Below are positions 34,923-43,434 of a DNA stretch of 58,782 bases, one piece after another (within the stretch, counting starts at the first letter, position 1; every line of letters starts with the position of its first letter). Below the pieces are notes generated by a model, which saw only the letters and a program-made list of their open reading frames with translations, did not search any database and had not been told where the DNA came from. The translations under genes and the position numbers were made by a program. Location of the stretch: contig JARKPK010000081.1 of the NCBI GenBank assembly GCA_029975295.1, positions 1 to 58,782 of the forward strand, written 5' to 3'. This DNA is from Thermoguttaceae bacterium. Lineage in GTDB: Bacteria; Planctomycetota; Planctomycetia; Pirellulales; Thermoguttaceae.

Positions 34923-35879
34923 ATGTTGGCCGAAACACTCGACCTGGGAACGATCCCCGACTTTTGGACCCGGCGGCACTTGTTGGGGTTGCAAGATCTT
35001 TCCGCCGAAGAAATAAAGCTCGTACTCGACAAGGCCGACGTGTTCCGCAAGGCTTTGGACCGTCGTCAAACGCGCGTGCCGCTGCTCAACGGCCGAACAT
35101 GCGTGACGCTCTTTTTTGAAAACTCGACTCGCACGAGAACGAGCTTTTCGCTTGCCGCCCGGCGTTTGGGGGCCGATACGGTTGATTTCTCGGCTTCGAC
35201 CAGCAGCTTGTCGAAGGGCGAAACGTTCATCGATACAGCCAAGAACATCGAGGCCATGGGCGTCGATGCCGTTATTGTGCGTCATCGCACGCCGGGCACG
35301 CCTCAACTTCTGGCGCAAAACTTGCGATGCGCGGTGATCAATGCGGGCGATGGGGCGCACGAGCATCCCACGCAAGGATTGCTCGACATTATGACGATCC
35401 GTCGCCGCAAAGGCCGCATCGAAGGCCTGACCGTGGCCCTGGTGGGCGACATCGCCCATAGCCGAACGGCGCGATCGAACATTTGGGGGCTCAAGAAACT
35501 CGGTGCGCACGTCATCGTGTGCGGTCCGTCAACACTGGTTTCGCCCCGCTGGCAGGAATTGGGCGTCGAGTATTCGTACTCTCTAGACGCCATCCTTGAT
35601 CGTGTTGACGTGCTGAACTTGCTTCGCATTCAATTCGAGCGGCAGGCGACGCGCCCCTTTCCGTCGGTCCGGGAGTACGCCCATCTGTATGCGATGGACA
35701 TGCAGCGGATGCGCAAGACGAAGCCCGACATCTTGATCTTGGCCCCCGGTCCGATCAACCGCGGGGTGGAGATTACGCCCGATGTCGCCGATGGTCCGCA
35801 ATCGGCCATTCTCGACCAGGTGACCAACGGCGTTGCCGTGCGGATGGCCGTGCTTTGGCTGCTTCTGTCGCAACGCTGA
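34923..35879 (+). CDS. pyrB: Aspartate carbamoyltransferase catalytic subunit
   Basis: A 318-residue enzyme that condenses carbamoyl phosphate with aspartate, the first committed step of pyrimidine synthesis. ATG 34923 is preferred over TTG 34905. The carbamoyl-phosphate motif [12 protein letters not shown] (Ser68-Thr69-Arg70-Thr71) is present, plus [40 protein letters not shown] and [12 protein letters not shown]. Length fits the catalytic chain. No pyrI or pyrC follows; the downstream gene is convergent. Confidence 0.95.
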   Translation: MLAETLDLGTIPDFWTRRHLLGLQDLSAEEIKLVLDKADVFRKALDRRQTRVPLLNGRTCVTLFFENSTRTRTSFSLAARRLGADTVDFSASTSSLSKGETFIDTAKNIEAMGVDAVIVRHRTPGTPQLLAQNLRCAVINAGDGAHEHPTQGLLDIMTIRRRKGRIEGLTVALVGDIAHSRTARSNIWGLKKLGAHVIVCGPSTLVSPRWQELGVEYSYSLDAILDRVDVLNLLRIQFERQATRPFPSVREYAHLYAMDMQRMRKTKPDILILAPGPINRGVEITPDVADGPQSAILDQVTNGVAVRMAVLWLLLSQR

Positions 35880-35940
35880 CCCGAACCGCGACCAGCGACG
35901 GGAACGAGGTCCGACGGGCCGACCATTCGGAAGCTCGCCG

Positions 35941-35977
35941 CGTTGCCGGGCGGGCGATTGCGCGCCCATCGGCAACG
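35941..35977. terminator. Hairpin between convergent pyrB and decarboxylase genes
   Basis: CGTTGCCG (35941-35948) pairs with CGGCAACG (35970-35977), and an inner GGGCG/CGCCC can extend it. It lies 62 bases after the pyrB stop and 70 bases from the stop of the convergent gene. There is no T tract, so termination is only suggested by position and symmetry. Confidence 0.4.
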
Positions 35978-36047
35978 CAAGGCAAGCTTGGGCGCAAGCG
36001 GCGGATTCGCTTGGGCCGTTGGTTGCGTTCGTAAGGACGGCATCGGT

Positions 36048-37460
36048 TCACGGAACCGGCGGCGCAAACTCTTGTATTAGCTTCCAGGCCGCGCGAACAT
36101 GCTCGATGGTCGTGCGCGTTTGCCCGATCGACATGCGCAATACAAACCGATCGCCAAGACGCGTATGGCTGAGAAAAATCCGACCGTCGCGCTGAAGCAT
36201 CTCGAGCAGACGTTGATTGGTCGCGTCGTCAGAGCGATGACGAAAACACACGAGACTCAACCTGGGCGGAGCCGCCAGCTCGAAACGAGAATCGGCTTGC
36301 ACCCATTCGGCGAATTGACGGGCGCAGTCGATATGCGATCGGATGCGCCGCCGCAGTTCCTCGATCCCAAATGACCGCAGGACGAACCACAGCTTCAACG
36401 CCCGAAAACGCCGCCCCAATGGAATCTGCCAATCCCGATAATCGAACACCTCGCCGCCGGCGCTCGCGCGGTTCCGCAGATACTCGGGCGTAACGCTCAT
36501 CGCATCGATAAGCGAGGAGCGGTCGGCCACGAAAAAGCAATCGCAGTCGAAGTTGGTGAACATCCACTTATGCGGATTGAAGCAGTAGCTGTCGGCCGCG
36601 TCGAGGTGTTGGTTCAAATGCCGATACTCCGGGCAAAGGGTTGCCGTGCCCGCCATCGCCGCATCGACATGCAGCCAAACGCCCTGGCGGCGGCTCACCG
36701 CGCCGATTTCGGCAAGCGGGTCAATTGCCATCGACGACGTTGTTCCGATCGTGGCGGCGACGAAGGCCGGCGTCTTACCCGCCGCGCGATCCGCTGAAAT
36801 CGCTGCGTCAAGCGCGTCGGGTCGCATGGCGAAATCGGCATCAACGTCGATCAGTCGCAGGTTCTCCTCGCCCAGCCCGGTCAGCCGCGCAGCCTTGATG
36901 ATCGATGAATGCGCTTGTGACGAAGCGTAGGCCGTCAGCCGGCGGTCCATGCCTTCGCGGGCCGCCCGGCCCCCGGTGGCTCGATGGCAGGCGGCGATCA
37001 GCGCGCAGACGGCCGACGAAGACGCACTGTCTTGAATCACGCCTCCACCGGCACTCGACGAGTGAAATCGCCGTGGCAACCCCAGCAAATCCACAAGCCA
37101 ATCGAGAACGTGGGTTTCCAGTTCGGTGCATGCCGGACTGGTTGCCCAGAGCATCCCTTGCACGCCCAAACCCGCCGAGAGCAATTCTCCCAGAATGGAC
37201 GGAAACGAATTGTTCGAGGGAAAATACCCGAAGAAATTCGGCGATTGCCAATGCATTACCCCGGGGAACAATACCTGCTCGAAGTCTGCGAAGATCTCAG
37301 CGAATTTTTCGCCCGCCTCGGGCGGCGACGGCGGCAGTTGCGCGCGGATTTCGCCTGGCGAAACCCGCGGAGCAACCGGGTAATTCTCGGCATGATCCAG
37401 GTACTCGGCAATCCAATCGATCACAGCGGCCGCCGAGCGGCGAAACTCTTCCGAACGCAT
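36048..37460 (-). CDS. Group II pyridoxal-dependent amino acid decarboxylase (aromatic-L-amino-acid decarboxylase-like)
   Basis: A 470-residue PLP enzyme. ATG 37460 has AGGAGA about ten bases upstream. It opens MRSEEFRRSAAAVIDWIAEY like aromatic decarboxylases, then MHWQSPNFFGYFPSNNSFPS and SPACTELETHVLDW. The PLP pocket includes HVDAAMAG (Asp266) and the Schiff-base lysine Lys298 in NPHKWM. The C-terminal block FGIEELRRRIRSHIDCARQF and RFVLRMSIGQTRTT also matches. Likely substrates are Trp, Phe or Tyr, giving biogenic amines; glutamate decarboxylase is less likely from the N-terminal blocks. No neighbour explains the role. Confidence 0.88.
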   Translation of the reverse strand: MRSEEFRRSAAAVIDWIAEYLDHAENYPVAPRVSPGEIRAQLPPSPPEAGEKFAEIFADFEQVLFPGVMHWQSPNFFGYFPSNNSFPSILGELLSAGLGVQGMLWATSPACTELETHVLDWLVDLLGLPRRFHSSSAGGGVIQDSASSSAVCALIAACHRATGGRAAREGMDRRLTAYASSQAHSSIIKAARLTGLGEENLRLIDVDADFAMRPDALDAAISADRAAGKTPAFVAATIGTTSSMAIDPLAEIGAVSRRQGVWLHVDAAMAGTATLCPEYRHLNQHLDAADSYCFNPHKWMFTNFDCDCFFVADRSSLIDAMSVTPEYLRNRASAGGEVFDYRDWQIPLGRRFRALKLWFVLRSFGIEELRRRIRSHIDCARQFAEWVQADSRFELAAPPRLSLVCFRHRSDDATNQRLLEMLQRDGRIFLSHTRLGDRFVLRMSIGQTRTTIEHVRAAWKLIQEFAPPVP

Positions 37461-37786
37461 GTGCTTTTCGTCTCCTGATCGCCCCGCTTGTCCAGTCCCG
37501 CCAATCTCTGTTCGCACAATCGGACACCACCGCAAGCGCCGGCGGCAAGCGGTTCGGACCATGATAGTCCGCGTCGTTGAACCCGACAATCAACCACCGG
37601 CTCTCCCTTTGGCGTCGGCGCCGCTTTGCGTTGGCCGAGAATGCTCGTATGATGGAGTAGCCTGCCTGACTGTTTTGACACTCGGAGCGGCCGTTCGACC
37701 AGGTCGCCCAGCGAGAAGCCCGTTCTTGCCGACAGAAGGCGAATTTCGGATGGATGGCTCGTTTGGGCATCAATAGGCCGGCCCCC
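37461..37786. other. Divergent intergenic region decarboxylase / release-factor-like gene
   Basis: About 325 bp. A possible weak promoter for the rightward gene is TTTGCG (37625-37630), 17 bases, TATGAT (37648-37653). A TTGACA at 37675-37680 has no good -10 partner. No gene can be supported. Confidence 0.35.
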
Positions 37787-38290
37787 ATGACACACCCCGC
37801 CGCTTTGCCCGTGGCCGAACTCGAACGGCAGTGCGTCTGCCGCTTTCTGCGGCGCGGCGGCCCAGGCGGGCAGCACCGCAACAAGGTTTCGACGGCGGTC
37901 GTCCTTTTGCACGAACCGACCGGGCTTGTTGCCGAGGCCAATGAGCGCCGCAGCCAGCGAGAGAACCGAGTCGCCGCGTTGCGGCGATTGCGTCTGCTGC
38001 TGGCCATCGAGTTTCGCCGCGATTGGCCGGCCGACCGGCTGCCCTCCGACCTCTGGCAACGGCGATGCGTCGGCAGTAAGATCATCGTGAGCACGGAGCA
38101 CGATGATTTTCCCGCACTGCTCGCTGAGGCGCTCGACGCCTTGGCCGGAAGCTCGGCCGACGTTCGTGCGGCGGCCGACCGCCTCGGCTGCACGCCGACC
38201 CAGTTGATTCGCTTCGTTCAGCGAGAGCCGAAAGCCTTTGCTCTGGTGCAACGATGGCGAGCCTCGCACGACCTACCTCCTTTGCGCTAG
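37787..38290 (+). CDS. GGQ-domain peptide chain release factor-like protein
   Basis: A 167-residue protein. ATG 37787 gives MTHPAALPVAELERQC; ATG 37754 would add 11 residues. The class I release-factor catalytic loop RRGGPGGQHRNKVSTAV is intact (GGQ at 27-29), followed by the basic helix NERRSQRENRVAALRRLRLL. No codon-recognition domain exists, so it would act without stop-codon reading, perhaps in ribosome rescue. It lacks the Lys/Arg-rich tail of ArfB. Instead, the last 60 or so residues form a helix-turn-helix-like segment (DVRAAADRLGCTPTQLIRF). The zinc dehydrogenase gene starts 37 bases downstream. Confidence 0.82.
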   Translation: MTHPAALPVAELERQCVCRFLRRGGPGGQHRNKVSTAVVLLHEPTGLVAEANERRSQRENRVAALRRLRLLLAIEFRRDWPADRLPSDLWQRRCVGSKIIVSTEHDDFPALLAEALDALAGSSADVRAAADRLGCTPTQLIRFVQREPKAFALVQRWRASHDLPPLR

Positions 38291-38327
38291 GCGGCCTGTG
38301 CTGCCCTTGCAACGACGGAAGGGATAG

Positions 38328-39368
38328 ATGAAGGCTTTAGTGCTGGTTGAATACAATCGATTTGAATTGCAGGACGTGCCGATCCCGACAATCGCGGACA
38401 ACGAGGTGCTGATCGCGGTTTGCGCGTGCAGCATCTGCGGCAGCGACGTCCACGGCATGGACGGCAGCACCGGCCGACGTCGTCCCCCGATTATCATGGG
38501 CCACGAGGCGGCCGGCGTCGTGGCCGACTGCGGATCGGCGGTCGGCGACCTGAACGTGGGCGACGCCGTTGCCTTCGATTCCATGCTGCCTTGCGGACGC
38601 TGTTGGTTTTGCGTTCGCGGCCGACCGAATCTCTGCGATTCTCGCAAGGTCTTAGGGGTGTCGTGTGAAGAATTCCGTTGTCAGGGGGCGTTGGCCGATT
38701 ATGTGGCGGTGCCCCGGCGGATTGTGTTTCGCCTGCCCTCCGCGTTGCCGTTCGAACACGCCGCTATGGCCGAGCCCGTTTCGGTCGGACTGCACGCCCT
38801 GGGACGAGCAACTCCGCGGTTGGGTGATGCGGCCGTGGTGATCGGCGCCGGCGCCATTGGCCAAGTGATGGCGCAGGCGCTGCGGCGGGCCGGATGCCTG
38901 CCGGTTTTCACAGTCGATCCGGACGACCATCGCCGACGACTGGCAGTTAGCTTGGGAGCGACTGCCGCATTTCCGCCCGATTCGCCTGATTTGAGAATTG
39001 CAGTGGACAACGCCACCGCCGGAAGGGGTGCCGATGTCGCTGTTGATGCAGTCGGCCTGCCCACCACAGTTGATTCGGCCGTAAGTCTGGTGCGCAAGGG
39101 CGGAACCGTTGCCCTGATCGGCAATCTGGCGCCTCAGACGCCGCTCGCCCTGCAACGGGTTGTTACTCGGGAGATTGCATTGCTCGGCTGCTGTGCGTCG
39201 GCCACTGAGTATCCCGAGGCGCTTCGCCTAATCGCCGAGGGCAGCATTCAGGTTGCGCCGCTGATCAGCGCCCTGGCGCCGTTGCACGAGGCCCCGCAGT
39301 GGTTTGAACGACTTCGCTCGGGCGATCAGGGGCTGCTCAAGGTTGTGATCAAACCCAATCCTTCTTGA
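38328..39368 (+). CDS. Zinc-dependent medium-chain alcohol/polyol dehydrogenase
   Basis: A 346-residue MDR-family enzyme; GGAAGGG precedes ATG 38328. Catalytic zinc ligands are visible as Cys37 (CSICGSDVHG) and His59-Glu60 (MGHEAAGVV). The structural zinc set is Cys89, 92, 95 and 103 (CGRCWFCVRGRPNLC). The nucleotide-binding motif is AVVIGAGAIGQVMAQAL, and the following Asp (VDPDD) favours NAD. It resembles sorbitol or threonine dehydrogenases and related sugar-alcohol oxidases. The substrate is not determinable. It probably shares a transcript with the upstream gene. Confidence 0.85.
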   Translation: MKALVLVEYNRFELQDVPIPTIADNEVLIAVCACSICGSDVHGMDGSTGRRRPPIIMGHEAAGVVADCGSAVGDLNVGDAVAFDSMLPCGRCWFCVRGRPNLCDSRKVLGVSCEEFRCQGALADYVAVPRRIVFRLPSALPFEHAAMAEPVSVGLHALGRATPRLGDAAVVIGAGAIGQVMAQALRRAGCLPVFTVDPDDHRRRLAVSLGATAAFPPDSPDLRIAVDNATAGRGADVAVDAVGLPTTVDSAVSLVRKGGTVALIGNLAPQTPLALQRVVTREIALLGCCASATEYPEALRLIAEGSIQVAPLISALAPLHEAPQWFERLRSGDQGLLKVVIKPNPS

Positions 39369-39410
39369 TTTGTCGCCTTGATCCGTTGCTGTGGACCATC
39401 GCGTTTGCCC

Positions 39411-40130
39411 ATGCGTTCTCCGCCACGCCACCCGCAACTCGAAGTCTTGTACGAAGACAACCATCTTCTCGTGGTTAATAAGCCCGCCGGTCTAGCCACC
39501 ATGGGTTTGCCCCAAGGTCAACCCACGCTGTTGAGCGTCGCGAAGGACTATGTCGCCGGCAAGTACGGGAAGACGGGGAACGTTTACCTTGGCATCACCA
39601 GCAGGCTCGACGCCCCGGTGACGGGCATCGTCGTGTTGGCGCGCACCTCGAAAGCGGCCGCGCGGCTAACGGAACAATTTCGGACGCAGGTTGTTGAAAA
39701 GGTGTATTGGGCGATTGTTGAAGGGCGTCCGCAACCCGACCAAGCGGTTTGGAGCGACTATTTGGCCGATGCTCCGCGTTATCGATCGGTCGTCGTCGTG
39801 CCGGCCGACACTGCGGGCGCACAGTTGGCCGAGCTTGAGTACCGCCGCCTGGGCCGGTCGGGCATCGATTCGATGGTCGAGGTGCGACCGCGCACCGGCC
39901 GCAAACACCAGATCCGCGTCCAGTTCGCGCATCGGGGCCATCCGCTCGTCGGCGACATCAAGTACGGCAGCAAGAGGAATTTCCCCCACGTTGCCCTGCA
40001 TGCGCGGATGCTGGTGGTTGCGCACCCAACCCGCGACGAAACAATGACCTTCGTCGCTGCGGCGCCCGAATCGTGGAAGACCCTCGATTTGCCGCCCGAG
40101 TTGCGACGGACGGCCTTCTCGATCGGCTAA
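39411..40130 (+). CDS. RluA-family pseudouridine synthase
   Basis: A 239-residue enzyme isomerising uridine in rRNA or tRNA. It starts at ATG 39411 (upstream TTG 39378 is possible). It has LEVLYEDNHLLVVNKPAGLA and the catalytic block GITSRLDAPVTGIVVLART with Asp67. VEVRPRTGRKHQIRVQFAHR and GHPLVGDIKYG complete the RluA pattern. There is no S4 RNA-binding domain, as in RluA/RluC-short forms such as TruC/RluA. Which RNA site it modifies is unknown. Confidence 0.88.
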   Translation: MRSPPRHPQLEVLYEDNHLLVVNKPAGLATMGLPQGQPTLLSVAKDYVAGKYGKTGNVYLGITSRLDAPVTGIVVLARTSKAAARLTEQFRTQVVEKVYWAIVEGRPQPDQAVWSDYLADAPRYRSVVVVPADTAGAQLAELEYRRLGRSGIDSMVEVRPRTGRKHQIRVQFAHRGHPLVGDIKYGSKRNFPHVALHARMLVVAHPTRDETMTFVAAAPESWKTLDLPPELRRTAFSIG

Positions 40131-40356
40131 ATCAAGCCACGTGCGCCAGGCGGCGGGGCGGATTGCCGGCATACCTAAAGATCGAAAGCCCGAAAGCCCC
40201 AGTCGGCCGACTCGGCCTTCCGCCGCTGGTGATCAATCGTTATGCTAATTTTCTCTGCGTGGGGGCCGGCGCCGTCCCAATGCCCAACACCTTCGCGGCG
40301 CCCGCACCGGTTCGTCCGCCCATTTGCAAGCACTAAATCGATACGCAGTCAGCCTC

Positions 40357-41541
40357 ATGACCGATTTGATTCGCCAAGAGATCGCCGCATCGGCATCAAC
40401 GATCGTTGTCAAAGTGGGCAGCCGCGCGTTGACCCACCCCGATGGCCGTTTGGACGAAGACCAGATTGCCAATCTTGCCCGACAGATTCACAGTGTTCGT
40501 GCAACCGGCCGCAAGGTCGTGTTCGTCAGTTCGGGCGCGGTTGCCTCGGGCATGGGCCGCTTAGGACTGAAGCAGCGGCCCCGCGACTTGGCCCACTTGC
40601 AGGCAGTGGCCGCCATTGGCCAGAGTGTTTTGGTCGAAGCCTACGAACGTTGCTTGGCCGACTACGGTTACCATGCCGCCCAAGTGCTGCTTACCGCCGA
40701 AGACTTGGACCACCGCGTGCGCTATCTCAACGCCCGCAACACGCTGCTGGCGCTGCTCGAGTTGGGCGCCGTGCCGATCATCAACGAGAACGACACGGTT
40801 GCCGTGGACGAGCTGCAAACAACCTTCGGCGACAACGACCGGTTGGCCGCGCTGGTGACGAATCTGATCCAAGCGCCGTTGCTGGTTCTCTTGAGCGACG
40901 TGGACGGGCTGTACGACGGCGATCCTGCGCTGCCGAACAGCCGCATCATTGAGACGGTAACGCGGTTGGATCAAAGCGTCTTTGATCTGGTGCGCGACAA
41001 GGCCAGCGGTTTGAGCAAGGGAGGAATGGCCAGCAAGCTCAAGGCAGCACACATGTGCACTGCCGCAGGCGAGAATGTGATTATCGCCAAGGGGCGAGCC
41101 GACGAGGTTCTTGCGCGGATCATCGCCGGCGAGGTGGTCGGCACGCTCTTCCTCGCCCAAGGCGAGTTTTGGGGGGCCCGAAAACGCTGGCTGGCCTTCA
41201 GCGTTCATCCGCGGGGCCGCCTGATCCTCGACGCCGGGGCCAGGCAAGCGGTCGAGCGGCGCGGCCGCAGCGTCCTCGCGGCGGGAATTCGCGACGTACA
41301 GGGCCATTTTGAAAAAGGCGATGTGGTCGCACTTGTCGATCTTTCCGGCGAGGAATTCGCCCGCGGCCTGAGCAACTACAACGATGCCGAGGTTCGCCGC
41401 ATCAAAGGCTTGAAAAGCTGCGACATCGCTGGCGTTCTCGGGTCGTGCCCGTATCAAGAGGTCATTCACCGCGACAACATGGTCGTGGTCAGCCCAACCA
41501 ACGGCAATGCGCCGGGCCTCGCCGAACACGGATCGGCCTGA
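40357..41541 (+). CDS. proB: Glutamate 5-kinase with PUA domain
   Basis: A 394-residue enzyme phosphorylating glutamate in the first step of proline synthesis. ATG 40357 is chosen (the frame opens at 40324). The kinase domain shows VVKVGSRALTHPDGRLDE, VFVSSGAVASGMGRLGL, PIINENDTVAVDEL and FGDNDRLAALVTNLI, then LLSDVDGLYDGDP and SKGGMASKLKAA. The PUA domain covers about residues 285-370, with RGRLILDAGARQAV. proA is not adjacent. A weak upstream promoter (TTCCGC, 17, TATGCT at 40218-40246) is possible. Confidence 0.94.
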   Translation: MTDLIRQEIAASASTIVVKVGSRALTHPDGRLDEDQIANLARQIHSVRATGRKVVFVSSGAVASGMGRLGLKQRPRDLAHLQAVAAIGQSVLVEAYERCLADYGYHAAQVLLTAEDLDHRVRYLNARNTLLALLELGAVPIINENDTVAVDELQTTFGDNDRLAALVTNLIQAPLLVLLSDVDGLYDGDPALPNSRIIETVTRLDQSVFDLVRDKASGLSKGGMASKLKAAHMCTAAGENVIIAKGRADEVLARIIAGEVVGTLFLAQGEFWGARKRWLAFSVHPRGRLILDAGARQAVERRGRSVLAAGIRDVQGHFEKGDVVALVDLSGEEFARGLSNYNDAEVRRIKGLKSCDIAGVLGSCPYQEVIHRDNMVVVSPTNGNAPGLAEHGSA

Positions 41542-41676
41542 TCGGTGCCGCGGCGGCTTATCGACATCCGGCTTGCCAGTCAGAGAAGCAACGCTGATGC
41601 CGCCAGCGGCGTTGCCAAGGCAGAGCATGAGCGCGATGAGGCCTTTGGCAATCGCCGCCAGGTCGCGCGTGCTGAT

Positions 41677-43239
41677 CTATGGCTCCTCGCCCGTATAAGA
41701 AACCTTTATTGCGACCTCCTCGGCGCGCGGTCGAGAATCCTTGTTGGTTTGCCGACGAGCTTGCTTCGCTTGGGTAGCTGAGGCGGCTTTGTGGGCAGGA
41801 TTCAGTTTCGGAATCACAGCTTCGGTGTCTTCGAGGAAGCCGGTGATCAGCGCGTTCAACTCGCGGGCGAGTTCGGGCTTCTCCGTGGCGAGGTTCTTCG
41901 TTTCACCGACGTCCTCTCGGAGGTTGTAGAGTTCAAGCCGATCGGTGCCGTCGTCGTTGCCTGCGAAGAAGCGGATCAGTTTCCAGTCGCCGCGGCGCAC
42001 CCACGTCCCTGGTCGAAAGCCATCGATATCGCTGCGTCCACTGTGTGGGAAGTGGCTGAAAATGGTGTCGCGAGCAAGCGGCTCGCCGCGCAGCGCGGGA
42101 GCGAAACTTTCGCCATCGAATTTCACCCCGGCGGGGCGTGGAAGCTGTGCGAGATCAAGCAGCGTCGGAAAGAAATCCGTGCTTTGAACGACAGCGTCGC
42201 TCGTCGCGCCGGCGGCGATTTTTCCCGGCCATACAGCGATCAGCGGGACACGCGTGCCGCCTTCGTAGTTGCTCGCCTTGCCGCTGCGAAAGGGCGTGTT
42301 GCTCGTCACCGGCACACCGGCATAGCTGGCATTGTTTGTGGCCTCCTTGGCAACGTTGTGCCAAGCCCCGTTGTCGCTGGTGAACACAATCAGCGTTCTG
42401 TCCGCAATGCCGTTCTTCTCCAGGGCGGCGACGATTCGGCCCACCGCGTCGTCGAGGCTGCGGATCATGCCGGCATACACCGGATTGCGCTGCGGCGAGT
42501 TTGGACGAGCCTGCTTCGCGGCGTCTGCGATGTACTGGTCCTTTGCCATCCAGGGCGAGTGAACGCTGAATGCCCAGTAGTTGAGAAAGAACGGCCGGTC
42601 CTTGTTTGCTGCAATGAACTTCTCCGCCTCCAGCGCCATGCGGTCTTCGATGTGGTCGCCGGGCTGTCCTTCGCCCGGCCAGAACTGCCAGGGGGCAAAA
42701 TAACCGTTGCCGCCGCCCGGCCCGGGCGCAGGCGTGTGCGGCAAGTCACTCTCGAATCCGTGCTGGAGTGGCGAGAAAGGTTCCCGCCCAAGATGCCATT
42801 TGCCGAGATGTCCAGTGCGCCAGCCCGCGTCGCGCAGGACTTCGGCAATAGTCAAATAATCCGTCTTGAGTCGCGTGATGCTGTCCGCCACGAGCACGCG
42901 GCCGCGTCCCATGACGAGCCTTTTTTCTAGCTGCACGGGCGCGAGGTGGCAGTTTGGCGCGGTGATGCCGATGCGCGCAGGATGCAGGCCGGTGAGAATG
43001 CTCGCGCGAGTCGGCGAGCACAGCGGGCTGGCGGAATACGCTTGGCGGAAAAGCATGCCGCGCCGGGCCAGCGCGTCGATATTTGGAGTCTGGTGAAAGG
43101 TGCTGCCGTAACACCCAAGATCGCGCCCGCCGAGGTCGTCGGCAAGGATGAAGACGATGTTGGGTTTTTCGGCGGCAATCAGTTGGCCGCAAAGGAACGC
43201 AAGGAACGCAAAGAGGGCGAAACGAAGGGTTGGAGCCAT
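41677..43239 (-). CDS. Exported type I sulfatase (arylsulfatase family)
   Basis: A 520-residue sulfate-ester hydrolase. Residues 1-23 are a Sec signal peptide (LRFALFAFLAFLCGQLIAAE). Metal ligands appear in FILADDLGGRDLGCYG. The formylglycine motif is SPLCSPTRASILTG, where Cys74 would be converted by a formylglycine-generating enzyme. Further family blocks: GHLGKWHLG, FLNYWAFSVHSPW, VFTSDNGAWH and NYEGGTRVPLIAVWPG. The C-terminal tail (about 475-520) is Lys/Arg/Ala-rich. It acts on sulfated glycans or sterols in the envelope; the subfamily cannot be fixed. The beta-propeller gene upstream ends 195 bases away on the same strand. Confidence 0.94.
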   Translation of the reverse strand: MAPTLRFALFAFLAFLCGQLIAAEKPNIVFILADDLGGRDLGCYGSTFHQTPNIDALARRGMLFRQAYSASPLCSPTRASILTGLHPARIGITAPNCHLAPVQLEKRLVMGRGRVLVADSITRLKTDYLTIAEVLRDAGWRTGHLGKWHLGREPFSPLQHGFESDLPHTPAPGPGGGNGYFAPWQFWPGEGQPGDHIEDRMALEAEKFIAANKDRPFFLNYWAFSVHSPWMAKDQYIADAAKQARPNSPQRNPVYAGMIRSLDDAVGRIVAALEKNGIADRTLIVFTSDNGAWHNVAKEATNNASYAGVPVTSNTPFRSGKASNYEGGTRVPLIAVWPGKIAAGATSDAVVQSTDFFPTLLDLAQLPRPAGVKFDGESFAPALRGEPLARDTIFSHFPHSGRSDIDGFRPGTWVRRGDWKLIRFFAGNDDGTDRLELYNLREDVGETKNLATEKPELARELNALITGFLEDTEAVIPKLNPAHKAASATQAKQARRQTNKDSRPRAEEVAIKVSYTGEEP

Positions 43240-43434
43240 GATTCGGCAAATGATCGAATGAGGATGTCACCTTGTCATTCAAAAACGCGATTCCCCAGAA
43301 GATTATCAGACAACTCTTCGTTTCTCGTCAAGCCTTTGCTTCCGGGGCGCGGCAGCCCGGCTTCACATGCGCATTTATCCGCGAGCCGCAGCGTTTCTGG
43401 TCTTCGGAGTGGTCGCCGCCGTTTGGGTCGGTCG

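Noticed and set aside
40201-40212. Perfect 12-bp palindrome AGTCGGCCGACT before proB
   Set aside because: Short GC-rich palindromes are expected by chance in this composition; no second copy or link to a regulator was seen.
41791-42930. 379-codon plus-strand frame opposite the sulfatase
   Set aside because: Antisense shadow of the sulfatase gene, without family motifs.
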